Made by a program: the position numbers and the translations under genes
Shown here: positions 14,217 to 22,938 of the stretch, in pieces
How positions within the stretch are numbered: the first letter of the stretch is position 1
Layout of the letters: each line of letters starts with the position of its first letter
Source of the DNA: Deltaproteobacteria bacterium
GTDB lineage: Bacteria > Desulfobacterota > DSM-4660 > Desulfatiglandales > HGW-15
DNA: 28,092 nucleotides
Assembly: GCA_016926135.1 (NCBI GenBank)
Contig: JAFGPH010000037.1
Coordinates: 1-28,092 of the forward strand
Direction: 5' to 3'
Notes under the pieces: model-generated
Database searches by the model: none
What the model saw: the letters and a program-made list of their open reading frames with translations, nothing else
Told to the model about the DNA's origin: nothing

Positions 14217-17200
14217 TCAATGGCCTTTGTGCCTCCGGACCAGGTCCAGCATTTGAATAACCCGATCGAAATAGGTGTGCTCCCCCTGGATCCGCCGGTG
14301 GGCCCGTGCAGCGATCTCCATCCTCTCGCCGTCCCTCCTGAGCCACTCCTCGTGAAGGGGAAGCCATTCCTCCGGGGATCGGGCCTGAACCATCTCCTCG
14401 GGGGTGAAGGACTCACACAGGATCGGGGACTCGTCCATGATTTCAAAACCGCCGCAGGCGGGAATGACGAAGGTCCTCTCGTTCAATTGAAGCTGGCGGC
14501 CCTTCTGGAAATCGTGGTGAAAGTTCGGGCAGATCCTGACCCTGCCGTAAACACCTGCTGCCTGGTTCTGGGGAACCGGGGGGATGCCTTCTCCCCAGTG
14601 ATCCCCGCAGAGCATGGCGGTGTGTCTTTCCAGCAGGGGCAGCAGGTAGGTCCGTGTCTCCTTTTGCTTGGTGGGGCTGTTGGTGCCGATAAAGCCGATA
14701 TCATATTTCACGGAGGCATTCTTGGGTAAGTGGACCACGGGATTGGCTGCCATGGGGATGGAATGTACCAGATAGCCCAAGGCATCCCATTCGGCGTACT
14801 CTTCCCGGACGGCCCTCGAGTGAACAGGCGCAAAGAACAGATCCCCCACCAAACCCTGCTGCACCAGACGGCCGCTCTCCTGGTTCATTTCATGGATCCC
14901 GTCCAGGGGTTTGAAGGTCTCTGCCCATACCAGCCGGAGCATCTTTCCCCGGGATGCGAGGTCTGAAAGAAGGGGCAGGGGAAGCCTGGAGAGAAAGCTC
15001 GGGGCCGATGCCGTGATGAAGAGATCCGGCCCAAAGCGACGGATGCACTCCTCGGCACTTTCGGAGAAGCGGAGATGCCTGGTCTCAAGGCCCAGGAGTT
15101 TGAAGGCGCAGTAGAGATTCTCCGCATAGTAGCGGAACCCGCCGGAAGGGGGGGTGTGTATCAGGACCTTTCTCACCACATTGTCCAGCCCTGATTTCCG
15201 CAGGGCGAGCCTCTTGGCCCGTATCAGTCGGGGCAGGTCTTCCCGGGTCAGGAAGGGCTTCCTGGTAAGGATCACCTCGGGCGCTTTCCGGCTCTCCTCC
15301 ATCGTCTCTTTGATGAGCGCCGAGATCTTCTTGCACTCTGCCCCCAGATCGAATCGTAGCTCCAGTTCATGGCGAAAGCCTTGGGCCAACGCGATGCGAT
15401 CCGATTTTTCATAGGAGCGGACCAGGGCCGCGCACTCCTCGGCCGTGGCAAAGAGGCATTGCCGGGGATAGAGACCTTCGCTGCCGGGCCAGGTGTGCAC
15501 CAGGGGCATCAGGCCGCAGGCGATCCCCTCGGCAACGGCATACTGAAAAGACTCGAAAAGGGAAGTGGAAATGATGAAATCCTTGTCCGCAAGCCACGTT
15601 GGCATGTCGCTCACCTGTCCGTGGAAGGTGACCGGGAGCTTAAGACGGGGTAGCATTTCCATGACATAGAGGCGGGACCGGATCTCCTGGAATTCGCCGG
15701 CAACGTGAAAACTGTATTCAGGATCCATGTCATGGATTGCCTTGAAGCACTGGAGGAGCAGCTGGGGTCCTTTCTTATAGCTGATGCTTCCCACGTAGGC
15801 CACCTTCTTCCCGTATCGCTTGCCGGGGGCAAGGGGGAACCGGCTGAAGTCCAGGCCGTTGGGGATCACGACCGACCTTTGATTGATATGAAAGCGACTG
15901 AAGAAGAGATCGCGCACCTTGGGGCTCACAAAGATCAGCCGGTCCACCCGGGACCAGTCCACCTCTTCGGGCCGGGTTCCGAAGGCCTCATAGCTGTGAA
16001 GCCTGCAAACGATAGGGACGATTCTGGGCAGCCGGGTTGCGGAGACGAGAGGGGATTCGCACCATTCAAACCATGCCAGGTCGCAGGATTTCATGGCCTC
16101 AGCAAGCCCGTCCGGACTGCCGGAGGGGAGCGGTATGATCTGGAACTCAGGCTCCAGGCGGTTGAGGATCTCCTTCAGAAAGGTATCGTTCGGGGCCTGC
16201 ACTCCAAGCCGGGGTCGATCGGATGGCGCCTTCTCCGGGGAGAGGAATTCCAGGTTTCTTCGGATCGCATCGGAACCGGGGGTCTCCCTGTCGCACTCCC
16301 GGAGCCGTTCCATGGCCGCCTTTCGAAATACCTCCCCGCCACCCTCTTCCCTGTGTAGCCGCCAGAGCTTCTCGCACGCAAAGGCGGAACTGAGCTTTGC
16401 CCAGTATAAATCCGAGGGCTTGGCCGCGCGTTTGGCAGCCAGGTCCGGCACGAATCGTTCCGGGCTTGCCCTGGACAGGAGCCTTTCATGCACCGCAAGA
16501 CAGGAGCGCTCTCTTGCATCCTGGTCTTTCAGGATGCGATCATAAAGGATACGGTAGCGGTAGAGCGGCTCGGGCACGTGAACGACCCTGAAATCGTTCT
16601 CCGACAGGAGCCGTGCGAGGAATTCCGTATCCGTTGCCACCCGCAGGTCCTCGTCAAAAAGCCTGAATCGCTCATACAGGTCGCGGCGTACCAGGGTGGA
16701 GGCGCGTCCTGGGATGGGCGACCGGGCCTCTTCGAAGAGCCTGGCGGTCAGGTGTCCCCGCAGGACCTGGCCGTATTCCCAGACCTTCCCCGTGGGATGG
16801 CCGTGCTCATCCATGAGCAGGATGTCAGAAAAGGCGAAAAAGGCTTTGGGATTGGCTTCCAGGATGCTCAGGAGCTTGGGGAGGGCTTCTGGCGCCAGTT
16901 GATCGTCTGCGTCCAGCCAGAAGATGTATTGGCCTCGGGAATGCCTGATGCCTGCATTGCACGCCGCGCCCTCTCCCTGATTGGGCTGGGAGAATGCCTT
17001 CACTCCCCGGGCCGAAAAGGACTGGATCACCTGGAGGGTGTCGTCCGTGGATCCGTCGTCAATGACCAGGATCTCGCTACGGATCTCTCCCTGGGAGAGG
17101 GCAGATTCGATGGCCTCAGGCAGAAAGGCCGCGTGGTTGTAAGCGGGAATGAGGATGCTTACAAGTGGAAGATGAGTTCCCGATCTTCCGGCAAGCTCCT

Positions 17201-17540
17201 CACGGAGCCGCAGGATTTGGGGATCGGAGAGGGTAGCGGGGGCGAGCGCGTCGAGGAAGCGCAGGGCCTCCTCTTTCCGGTCCAGGGAGAGGTAGATCTG
17301 GACCAGATTGGTAATCACGTCGGCATTGGCCCCATCGAGTTGGAGGGCTCGTGCCAGGTGATCAATGGCTTGGCCCGCATCTCCCTTGTGGAAGGCGATG
17401 ACGCCAAGGATGTTCAGGGCCTCAGGAAGGTTCAGGATATCGGTCTGGTTTTCTCGAAGCAGGGCGCTCGCCTCCTCCAGTTTCCCGTCGTTCACAAGAA
17501 ACTCGGCGCGCTCCAGAATGTTTTTCAGTTCCTCTTGCAT
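14217..17540 (-). CDS. Multidomain glycosyltransferase: TPR, GT2, GT4-like and CgeB-like
   Basis: About 1107 residues. Residues 10-105 form TPR-like helices. A GT2 domain occupies about 125-350 ('LVSILIPAYNHAAFL', 'EILVIDDGSTDDT', and WLDADD as the acidic motif). A GT-B domain of the GT4 type spans about 440-745 ('IFVSPKVRD', 'VAYVGSISYKKGPQLLL', 'STSLFESFQYAVAEGIACG'). The last 310 residues resemble CgeB/DUF3880-type spore-coat glycosyltransferases ('YDIGFIGTNSP', 'NERTFVIPACGGFEIMDESP'). Three transferase folds in one chain suggest assembly of an oligosaccharide by one enzyme. The start is uncertain: ATG at 17540 is given here, but an in-frame TTG at 17558, three bases after the upstream stop, is equally possible; neither has a strong ribosome site. 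The frame is open throughout. It sits between the GT9 gene and the GT2-TPR pair. Confidence 0.88.
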   Translation of the reverse strand: MQEELKNILERAEFLVNDGKLEEASALLRENQTDILNLPEALNILGVIAFHKGDAGQAIDHLARALQLDGANADVITNLVQIYLSLDRKEEALRFLDALAPATLSDPQILRLREELAGRSGTHLPLVSILIPAYNHAAFLPEAIESALSQGEIRSEILVIDDGSTDDTLQVIQSFSARGVKAFSQPNQGEGAACNAGIRHSRGQYIFWLDADDQLAPEALPKLLSILEANPKAFFAFSDILLMDEHGHPTGKVWEYGQVLRGHLTARLFEEARSPIPGRASTLVRRDLYERFRLFDEDLRVATDTEFLARLLSENDFRVVHVPEPLYRYRILYDRILKDQDARERSCLAVHERLLSRASPERFVPDLAAKRAAKPSDLYWAKLSSAFACEKLWRLHREEGGGEVFRKAAMERLRECDRETPGSDAIRRNLEFLSPEKAPSDRPRLGVQAPNDTFLKEILNRLEPEFQIIPLPSGSPDGLAEAMKSCDLAWFEWCESPLVSATRLPRIVPIVCRLHSYEAFGTRPEEVDWSRVDRLIFVSPKVRDLFFSRFHINQRSVVIPNGLDFSRFPLAPGKRYGKKVAYVGSISYKKGPQLLLQCFKAIHDMDPEYSFHVAGEFQEIRSRLYVMEMLPRLKLPVTFHGQVSDMPTWLADKDFIISTSLFESFQYAVAEGIACGLMPLVHTWPGSEGLYPRQCLFATAEECAALVRSYEKSDRIALAQGFRHELELRFDLGAECKKISALIKETMEESRKAPEVILTRKPFLTREDLPRLIRAKRLALRKSGLDNVVRKVLIHTPPSGGFRYYAENLYCAFKLLGLETRHLRFSESAEECIRRFGPDLFITASAPSFLSRLPLPLLSDLASRGKMLRLVWAETFKPLDGIHEMNQESGRLVQQGLVGDLFFAPVHSRAVREEYAEWDALGYLVHSIPMAANPVVHLPKNASVKYDIGFIGTNSPTKQKETRTYLLPLLERHTAMLCGDHWGEGIPPVPQNQAAGVYGRVRICPNFHHDFQKGRQLQLNERTFVIPACGGFEIMDESPILCESFTPEEMVQARSPEEWLPLHEEWLRRDGERMEIAARAHRRIQGEHTYFDRVIQMLDLVRRHKGH

Positions 17541-17561
17541 CTTCTTGAGGCCGGACAAAGG

Positions 17562-19244
17562 TCAATCAACCCGGTTTTCCCTCATCAAACCAATGAGGGC
17601 GTCCAGGTCCCTGTGGAGACCTCGATAATACCCGAGGGAAGCCTCCAAGTCCTGGCCCAAGGGGGTTCTCTTGTCCAGAAACTCCAGGTCGTTCATCATG
17701 ATGAGGGGCTTCAGAAAGGCATTTGCTCCCTCCCCGTTACACTGGTTCGAAAAGGATCGGATCGCGCTTTCGACCACAGCCTTCAGCTGGCCGCACTGAC
17801 GTGAGAGATCCTCTCTGCTGAGACGGCCTCTCACCGGGTCTCCATCTCCCTCTTCGGTTCCTCTCGCTCGCTCCCGGAACACCTCCAGCAGAATGTGTCC
17901 CGCGTGCCACTTCAGCCTATCGGGGTGAGCGCTTTCTCGTTCCGGATAGTGGGATGTGTCCCTGTTCAAGTGAAGGTAGACACCTCCCTTCAGTTCACTC
18001 TCGGCAAGGGCATACACGTCTCTCGCCGTGATCCTGTTCATGCAGTACTCGGCCGGCCTCGTGCATTTCTGACGGAAGCAGTTCCGGCAGCCGGAGGATT
18101 GGAACACATGGAATTCGCCTTGCCATGGGCCCACCTCTCGGAAGTCTGTAGGGCCGAAAAGGGCGATGACCTTTCTTCCCATCAGGCAGGCAAGGTGCAT
18201 AGGGCCGGTATCGTTGGTGATGAAGAGATCGCAGCCGGAAATGGCAGCCATGAGTTCCTGGAAGATGAAATGGGTGGCCTTGATGATCCCCTTCCCGGCC
18301 CTGCTGACGATTGCCTCCACCTCCTGATCTTCAGCTTTGGATCCGAAGATCATCACCCTGGCCCCCAGGTTGTCCCTGAGCATCCCCGCCAATCGGTCGA
18401 AATGGGGCCACTGCCGAATCGGGGTTCCCGACATGGGATTGAGACCGACCAGGCGTTCATGGTCCCTTATGCCTTGACGGTCCAGGAAGTCCTGCACCCT
18501 GTGGACGGCATCTGTCGGGATATGGACCGTGGGTCGGGGAGTGAAGTCCTGTTTCTCATCGACCATGAGGCGGAAGATCTCGGTCCGGTGGAGTGGATTG
18601 AGTGGCCTCATGAGGTTGGCCGACACACCAAACAGATAGGGAGACCATATATTGCCGTAGATTACGGGCATGCCATCTTCAGAGAGGGTCATACCCACGG
18701 TCTCCCGGGTTCCTGAGAGTCTGGCCAGGGCTGCCGACATAGGGAGCACCTGGAGGTTCACGGCGAGATCGTATTTCTCAGCTATGAGTCGGCTTGCCAG
18801 TCCGCTGATATCCTTCAGCAGATCCTCCGGTGGGATTTCTTGGCCGGAGAGCATCCTGTCCAAATAGGTGTCCAGGGGGTTCGGCACCACCACGTCAATA
18901 TCCTGACTCCCCGAAAATACCTCCTGGGCCGCTCTACTCGAGAGAAAGGAGATCTCAGCCCCGGGATAGCGCTGCCTCAGAACCGAGAGAAAGGGGGCGG
19001 CCATGCACACGTCACCCAGGCTTCCGGGCCATTGCAGAACCAGGATCTTGCCGGGGTCCACAGGGGGCAGGGGACGGGGAACGTATCTTATCCCGCCGTA
19101 ACGCCAGTTCCAGTTGGGGCTTGAGAAGAGCCCTTTCTCCATGATCGTGTCTGCCAGGAGAAGCGCAAACTCATCCCTGGTAAGGTCCTGAAACGATCGT
19201 CTTTTGCAGTGAATGCGGCTTATGGACTCTTGAAAACCGGTCAA
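17562..19244 (-). CDS. GT9 heptosyltransferase-like glycosyltransferase with C-terminal extension
   Basis: A 560-residue protein. Residues 65-410 match ADP-heptose:LPS heptosyltransferases (GT9, GT-B fold): 'KILVLQWPGSLGDVCMA' (66-82), 'LVGLNPMSGTPIRQWP' (265-280), the donor-site NDTGPMHLA (344-352), 'VIALFGPTD', and a Cys cluster (386-401) usual in the family. The N-terminal 60 residues and the helical stretch after 420 are not part of standard GT9 enzymes. Family members transfer heptose or related sugars; here flagellin or a glycan precursor is a likely target given the block. The start is a TTG at 19244 with GGAG about nine bases before it; the next ATG (19142) would cut a well-formed helix. 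It is transcribed away from the Maf gene, from the shared gap 19245-19378. Confidence 0.87.
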   Translation of the reverse strand: MTGFQESISRIHCKRRSFQDLTRDEFALLLADTIMEKGLFSSPNWNWRYGGIRYVPRPLPPVDPGKILVLQWPGSLGDVCMAAPFLSVLRQRYPGAEISFLSSRAAQEVFSGSQDIDVVVPNPLDTYLDRMLSGQEIPPEDLLKDISGLASRLIAEKYDLAVNLQVLPMSAALARLSGTRETVGMTLSEDGMPVIYGNIWSPYLFGVSANLMRPLNPLHRTEIFRLMVDEKQDFTPRPTVHIPTDAVHRVQDFLDRQGIRDHERLVGLNPMSGTPIRQWPHFDRLAGMLRDNLGARVMIFGSKAEDQEVEAIVSRAGKGIIKATHFIFQELMAAISGCDLFITNDTGPMHLACLMGRKVIALFGPTDFREVGPWQGEFHVFQSSGCRNCFRQKCTRPAEYCMNRITARDVYALAESELKGGVYLHLNRDTSHYPERESAHPDRLKWHAGHILLEVFRERARGTEEGDGDPVRGRLSREDLSRQCGQLKAVVESAIRSFSNQCNGEGANAFLKPLIMMNDLEFLDKRTPLGQDLEASLGYYRGLHRDLDALIGLMRENRVD

Positions 19245-19378
19245 TGGTCTGCTCCGGAGGCCTGTTCAGTGAACTATTTGATGCAAGAATCACTCCAGAA
19301 GCCGGGCCCTGCCCCAAGGTGGCAAATGCCTGTCCTCTCTGCTATGCTTCTATAAATGCCTATAGGGAGATTGTTTTG
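19245..19378. promoter_or_regulatory. Divergent intergenic region between GT9 and maf genes
   Basis: A 134-base gap that must hold the promoters for both the leftward glycosyltransferase operon and the rightward Maf gene. No sigma-54 or sigma-28 site was found. On the plus side TGGCAA, 17 bases, then TATGCT with an upstream TG is a weak sigma-70 fit. GTTCAGTGAAC at 19264-19274 is a perfect 5-bp inverted repeat around one base and might be an operator. Confidence 0.3.
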
Positions 19379-21571
19379 ATGGACGAAGGTCTTTACGGGA
19401 AGAATAGCCTGGCCCTGAGCCGCGCAGACCCGGCCCTGATTACCTGGCTGGAAGGTGCAGAGGCACCGCAGGGACTCGGGTTGGTTCGCACCGAGGTCGG
19501 CACTGTGGATCTGGTGATCGGGTCGGAATCCGGTAAACAGGTATTCTATTATGGGGGATCTCCATCGGTAGATTCTGAACTGGCCGTCATCCGGGGGATG
19601 AACCTTTCGAGGGGCTCCATGACCTGTCTTGTGGGCGTGGGCCTGGGATACACGGTCGGTGCCATGCTTCGGGAGATGCAGGATGGACACCACCTCATGC
19701 TCCTGGAGCCGGACCCATGGATCCTCAGGCAAGCCCTATCCCATTTGGACCTGGCCCAAGGGATATCGGCAGGGCGGATTCATGTCATGATGCCGGCTGA
19801 CCGGGCCATCGAGGACCTGTTTCTGAGGCTTCTGAGCGGAGGGATCCTGCACGGGAGTATCAAGGTGATTGCCGATCCCAGAAGCGGGGCCATTTCCGGA
19901 GAGTATGAGGCATGGGCGAAGCGGATAGAAGATGCCTATCGGTATGCCAACACCCTGATCGAAAGCTCTACCGTGGTTCAGAAAAGGTCGATCGATAACG
20001 AGATCGATAACACCCTACACGTCTCCGTCTCTCCGGGGATCGAGACGCTCAGGCCTCTGGTCCGGGGAAGACCGGTCCTCCTGATCGGTGCGGGGCCTTC
20101 CCTGGATCGGTCTCTTGACAAGATCGCACGAGTCCGCTCGGACATGTTCCTGTTTGCCTTTGCTGCAGCCTGGAGGACCTTGCTCTCCCGGGGGATCGAG
20201 GCAGATTTCGTGCTGAGCAGCGACAAAAACCCCGAGTGCCTGGCCATGCTGAGGCACACCCGTTTTGCCCATGAGACTCCACTCATCTTCTCGTCATCGA
20301 TCCACCCGGAATTCCTGTGGAACTACACAGGACCTCGTTTCGCCGTGCCTCAGAAGGGGCTATATCCACTACTTCCCTCCCACCAAAATCATTCGGTTTC
20401 CCTGGGCACGGGCACGTCGGTGGCTGTGTTTGCCTTGAACCTGGCCGTTTGCCTTGAGGCCGATCCCATTGCCCTGATCGGCCTGGACCTGGCCGTGGGG
20501 GAGTCCACCCATGCCTCTGGGCACCCCCTGGCGGGAGCCTTGGACCCGGATCGGCCTGACCTGAGGGAGACGGTGGGAGTAGGCGGGAAAAACGTCAAAT
20601 CGTTGACTCATCTCCTGGACATCAAAAGGCACCTGGAATTTGCCATTCGGGATTCTCAGGTGAGGGTCGTGAATGCGACCGTTGTCGGTTCCCACATAGA
20701 GGGAACCGAGGAGATGGACCTGGACGATCTCACCCGGCATCTGCCGGCCCTGGACAAGGCCGTGGCCCGAATGCCCCATATCTCTCCCGGCAGAGCCATG
20801 GAAAAGGTGCCGAGAAAGGCCATGGCGGATCTCATGAAAGAGGTTCTCACCCTCCGGGATCTCTCAGAGACGGGGGTGAGGCATCTGGATCGTTTCCGGA
20901 AGCGACTCAGGAAAGGCCGTTTGGACGCCGGGCTCGCCGCGGAGCTGAATCAAGCCGGGAAGGGCATGCAGGAATTCCTGGTCCGGCACCCTCTCCTCAA
21001 TCAGTATTTTTCCAGCACGTGGCTGACCCTGAAGCAGGAGACTGAAAAGGCCCTATCCATTCCCGACAGCCGTGAGAGGGTCGCCGCGGAGGTGGAAAAA
21101 AATCACCGGGCCCTGACAGAGATCCGTGCTGATTCAGGAAAACTGCTGGAGCGCATGGAGAGCCGGTGGGGGGGGATGAGTGCTGACCTGGGGGAGGATG
21201 TGCCTGGGCGTGTCCGGTTCTTTCTGGACAGCGGTCTTATCGACGAGGCCTATCGGGAATGTGGGAACATGGGGGAGGGAGCCCCGGAAGTCCGCTGGCT
21301 GGGTGCGGAGATCCTGGGGAGGAAGGGGCTCCTTTCAGAGGCCATGGGCCTGCTTGCCTGTGAGGAATCGGATCCGGGGAGCGAGAAAAGGCGGGTTTCT
21401 TTGCTGCGTCAGCTGGAAGAGGAGAGGGGCGAACTGCTCAAGGAGGCCGAGAAGACGCTCACTTCAGGCTCTCCAGTGGACAGCCGTCTTGTGGCCAGGG
21501 AACTCCAGCGATCCCTCCCCGGGGATGTGGATGCGCTCCGGCTTCGGGAGCGGCTAATGGAGAAGCTCTAG
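19379..21571 (+). CDS. Maf-type motility-associated glycosyltransferase (MptE-like/DUF115)
   Basis: A 730-residue protein. An N-terminal segment (about 1-200) includes a Rossmann-like 'LVGVGLGYTVGAML' near 84-97. The central MptE-like domain (about 215-450) carries 'PVLLIGAGPSLDRSLDKI' (232-249), 'DFVLSSDKNPE' (276-286) and 'LGTGTSVAVFALNLAV'. The C-terminal 230 residues are helical. Maf proteins transfer nonulosonic acids (pseudaminic or legionaminic acid) to Ser/Thr of flagellin before export in Campylobacter, Aeromonas and others. Presence beside flagellin and other glycosyltransferases supports the same job here, although no nonulosonic acid synthase genes are in the window. The start at 19379 has GGGAG at a suitable distance; an ATG at 19244 would add 45 residues that lack family character. 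The end overlaps the convergent GT4 gene by 18 bases. Confidence 0.88.
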   Translation: MDEGLYGKNSLALSRADPALITWLEGAEAPQGLGLVRTEVGTVDLVIGSESGKQVFYYGGSPSVDSELAVIRGMNLSRGSMTCLVGVGLGYTVGAMLREMQDGHHLMLLEPDPWILRQALSHLDLAQGISAGRIHVMMPADRAIEDLFLRLLSGGILHGSIKVIADPRSGAISGEYEAWAKRIEDAYRYANTLIESSTVVQKRSIDNEIDNTLHVSVSPGIETLRPLVRGRPVLLIGAGPSLDRSLDKIARVRSDMFLFAFAAAWRTLLSRGIEADFVLSSDKNPECLAMLRHTRFAHETPLIFSSSIHPEFLWNYTGPRFAVPQKGLYPLLPSHQNHSVSLGTGTSVAVFALNLAVCLEADPIALIGLDLAVGESTHASGHPLAGALDPDRPDLRETVGVGGKNVKSLTHLLDIKRHLEFAIRDSQVRVVNATVVGSHIEGTEEMDLDDLTRHLPALDKAVARMPHISPGRAMEKVPRKAMADLMKEVLTLRDLSETGVRHLDRFRKRLRKGRLDAGLAAELNQAGKGMQEFLVRHPLLNQYFSSTWLTLKQETEKALSIPDSRERVAAEVEKNHRALTEIRADSGKLLERMESRWGGMSADLGEDVPGRVRFFLDSGLIDEAYRECGNMGEGAPEVRWLGAEILGRKGLLSEAMGLLACEESDPGSEKRRVSLLRQLEEERGELLKEAEKTLTSGSPVDSRLVARELQRSLPGDVDALRLRERLMEKL

Positions 21572-22777
21572 GTAGACCTGCTCTGTCTGTTGAATCATTC
21601 TGTCCACGGTGAATTCGGACGCCCTGCGTATTCCCCGCTCGGCAAGAATCCGTCGCCACTCCGGTTCGCGGATGGCCTTTCCGATCGCCTCGCAGATGTC
21701 TTCGGCCCTGATCCTGCGGTCCCCATATTCATCGACCTCGATGGGGATCTTGACCCCGTTCAACCCGTCTTGCACGATCTCGTCCAGACCGTCGGCATTG
21801 GAAGCGATGACGCAGGTTCGGCAGGCCATGGCCTCGAGGGGGACCAGGCCGAAAGGCTCGATCAGGGATGGTGTCACTGCGATGTCGGCGAGGTGGTAAT
21901 AGGGGATCAGTGCCTCGAAGGGCAACCAGTTCAGGAAGTGCACGTTTCGGGTTTTGTCCAGGCAGGATCTGAGCCATGGGTCTGCGCTGCCATTTCCCAG
22001 GAAGAGGAAGGCCACCTCCTCGAATTGCCCGCACAGCCTCTTGCAGGCCTCGGCCAAGGGGACGATACCCTTGATGGGTTCCACCCTGCCTGAGTACAAC
22101 ACGACAACCTTGGCTTCCAGATCCAGTTCCCGCCTGATCCTGGCGAGTGTATGAGGTTCGGAGAACTCCGACAGGGTCGTGAAGTCCACGCCGTTATAGA
22201 CGTGCCGTATCCTGGAATCATCAGCGCCGAAGAACTTCGCCACATAGGAGCCCATGGCCCTGCTGATGGCAATGATCCTGTGGGTGAGGGCGCAGAGATC
22301 GCTCTGCCTGGCGGTGTCCGCGTCATGCATGGCCTGTTCCGATGGGTCCAGGGCGATTCCTCTCCTCCGGATGACCTCCTGTACGAGTGCGATATGAACT
22401 GCATGGACCGTGGAGACCAGGGGTGTGGGTTGGGTCTTGCTGAGAGTGCCGAGGGCTGAAGAGAAGCGATTGGAATGGCAGTGCACGAGGTCGATCCTGA
22501 CTCCTTCACGGCGCAGGCGATTCCAGATGTCCAGGAAAACGATGTTCAATTGGTTTTCATGATCCTTGCCCTCGGGCAGGCCGATGCGGTACACCTTCAG
22601 ATCTGTTTCCACGTTACTGAGCGTGAGGGAAATCCGGTCCTCCCGGGTAGGCATGGGATGAACCACATAGACCCTGTGCCCCTTTGCACGGAGACCCTTT
22701 GCAAGGCAGTGGAGGTGAGAGGATTCCCCTCCCATGTAGGTAGGCGGGAAGGCATTGCCGAGGAGCAGAATATTCAT
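21554..22777 (-). CDS. GT4-family glycosyltransferase
   Basis: A 407-residue GT-B glycosyltransferase. Residues 1-25 (MNILLLGNAFPPTYMGGESS) are the glycine-rich acceptor-side loop typical of GT4. 'VVLYSGRVEPIKGIVPLAEA' marks the start of the nucleotide-sugar domain near residue 225, and 'EPFGLVPLEAMACRTCVIAS' with the E-x7-E pair is the donor site near 310-330. These retaining enzymes use UDP- or GDP-sugars, acting in the cytoplasm. The start codon forms an ATGA overlap with the small ORF upstream (22774-22938), and no clear ribosome site precedes it, so translation is probably coupled. The 3' end overlaps the Maf gene on the other strand. Substrate cannot be predicted. Confidence 0.9.
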   Translation of the reverse strand: MNILLLGNAFPPTYMGGESSHLHCLAKGLRAKGHRVYVVHPMPTREDRISLTLSNVETDLKVYRIGLPEGKDHENQLNIVFLDIWNRLRREGVRIDLVHCHSNRFSSALGTLSKTQPTPLVSTVHAVHIALVQEVIRRRGIALDPSEQAMHDADTARQSDLCALTHRIIAISRAMGSYVAKFFGADDSRIRHVYNGVDFTTLSEFSEPHTLARIRRELDLEAKVVVLYSGRVEPIKGIVPLAEACKRLCGQFEEVAFLFLGNGSADPWLRSCLDKTRNVHFLNWLPFEALIPYYHLADIAVTPSLIEPFGLVPLEAMACRTCVIASNADGLDEIVQDGLNGVKIPIEVDEYGDRRIRAEDICEAIGKAIREPEWRRILAERGIRRASEFTVDRMIQQTEQVYLELLH

Positions 22778-22938
22778 GTTGTCAGGAATACCGCCTGTGG
22801 CAATGGGGTGGCGAAGAATGCGTCGGCGTGGCTGATTCCTGGGATAGGTTCCCGGATCGGGTGTTGAGCCTCCACGGAGAGGACAGGTATTCCGTTCACG
22901 TTCCGGGCCACGAGGGATGTGGGGGTGCTGTTTTCCAT
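22774..22938 (-). CDS. Small 54-residue protein of unknown function
   Basis: A 54-codon ORF fills the whole gap between the flavoprotein and GT4 genes. Its ATG follows the flavoprotein TAG stop with no base between, GGAG lies eight bases upstream, and its TGA overlaps the GT4 ATG (ATGA). Such end-to-end packing is typical of real operon genes. The product begins MENSTPTSLVARNVNGIPVL and ends PQAVFLTT. It has no Cys, no signal peptide and no membrane segment, and shows several Pro residues in its second half. I do not recognise the family. It may be a small partner of the flavoprotein; it could also be a non-functional remnant kept as a translational coupler. Confidence 0.5.
   Translation of the reverse strand: MENSTPTSLVARNVNGIPVLSVEAQHPIREPIPGISHADAFFATPLPQAVFLTT

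Noticed and set aside
12643..14367. Longer start (14367) for the second GT2-TPR gene.
   Set aside because: The extra 54 codons lie inside the end of the upstream gene in another frame and lack family character; the ATG at 14205 has a ribosome site.
16488..17804. A 438-codon plus-strand open frame opposite the triple glycosyltransferase.
   Set aside because: It lies antisense to a protein with clear transferase motifs and crosses into the GT9 gene; no family motif or ribosome site was seen. GC-rich coding DNA often leaves such open antisense frames.
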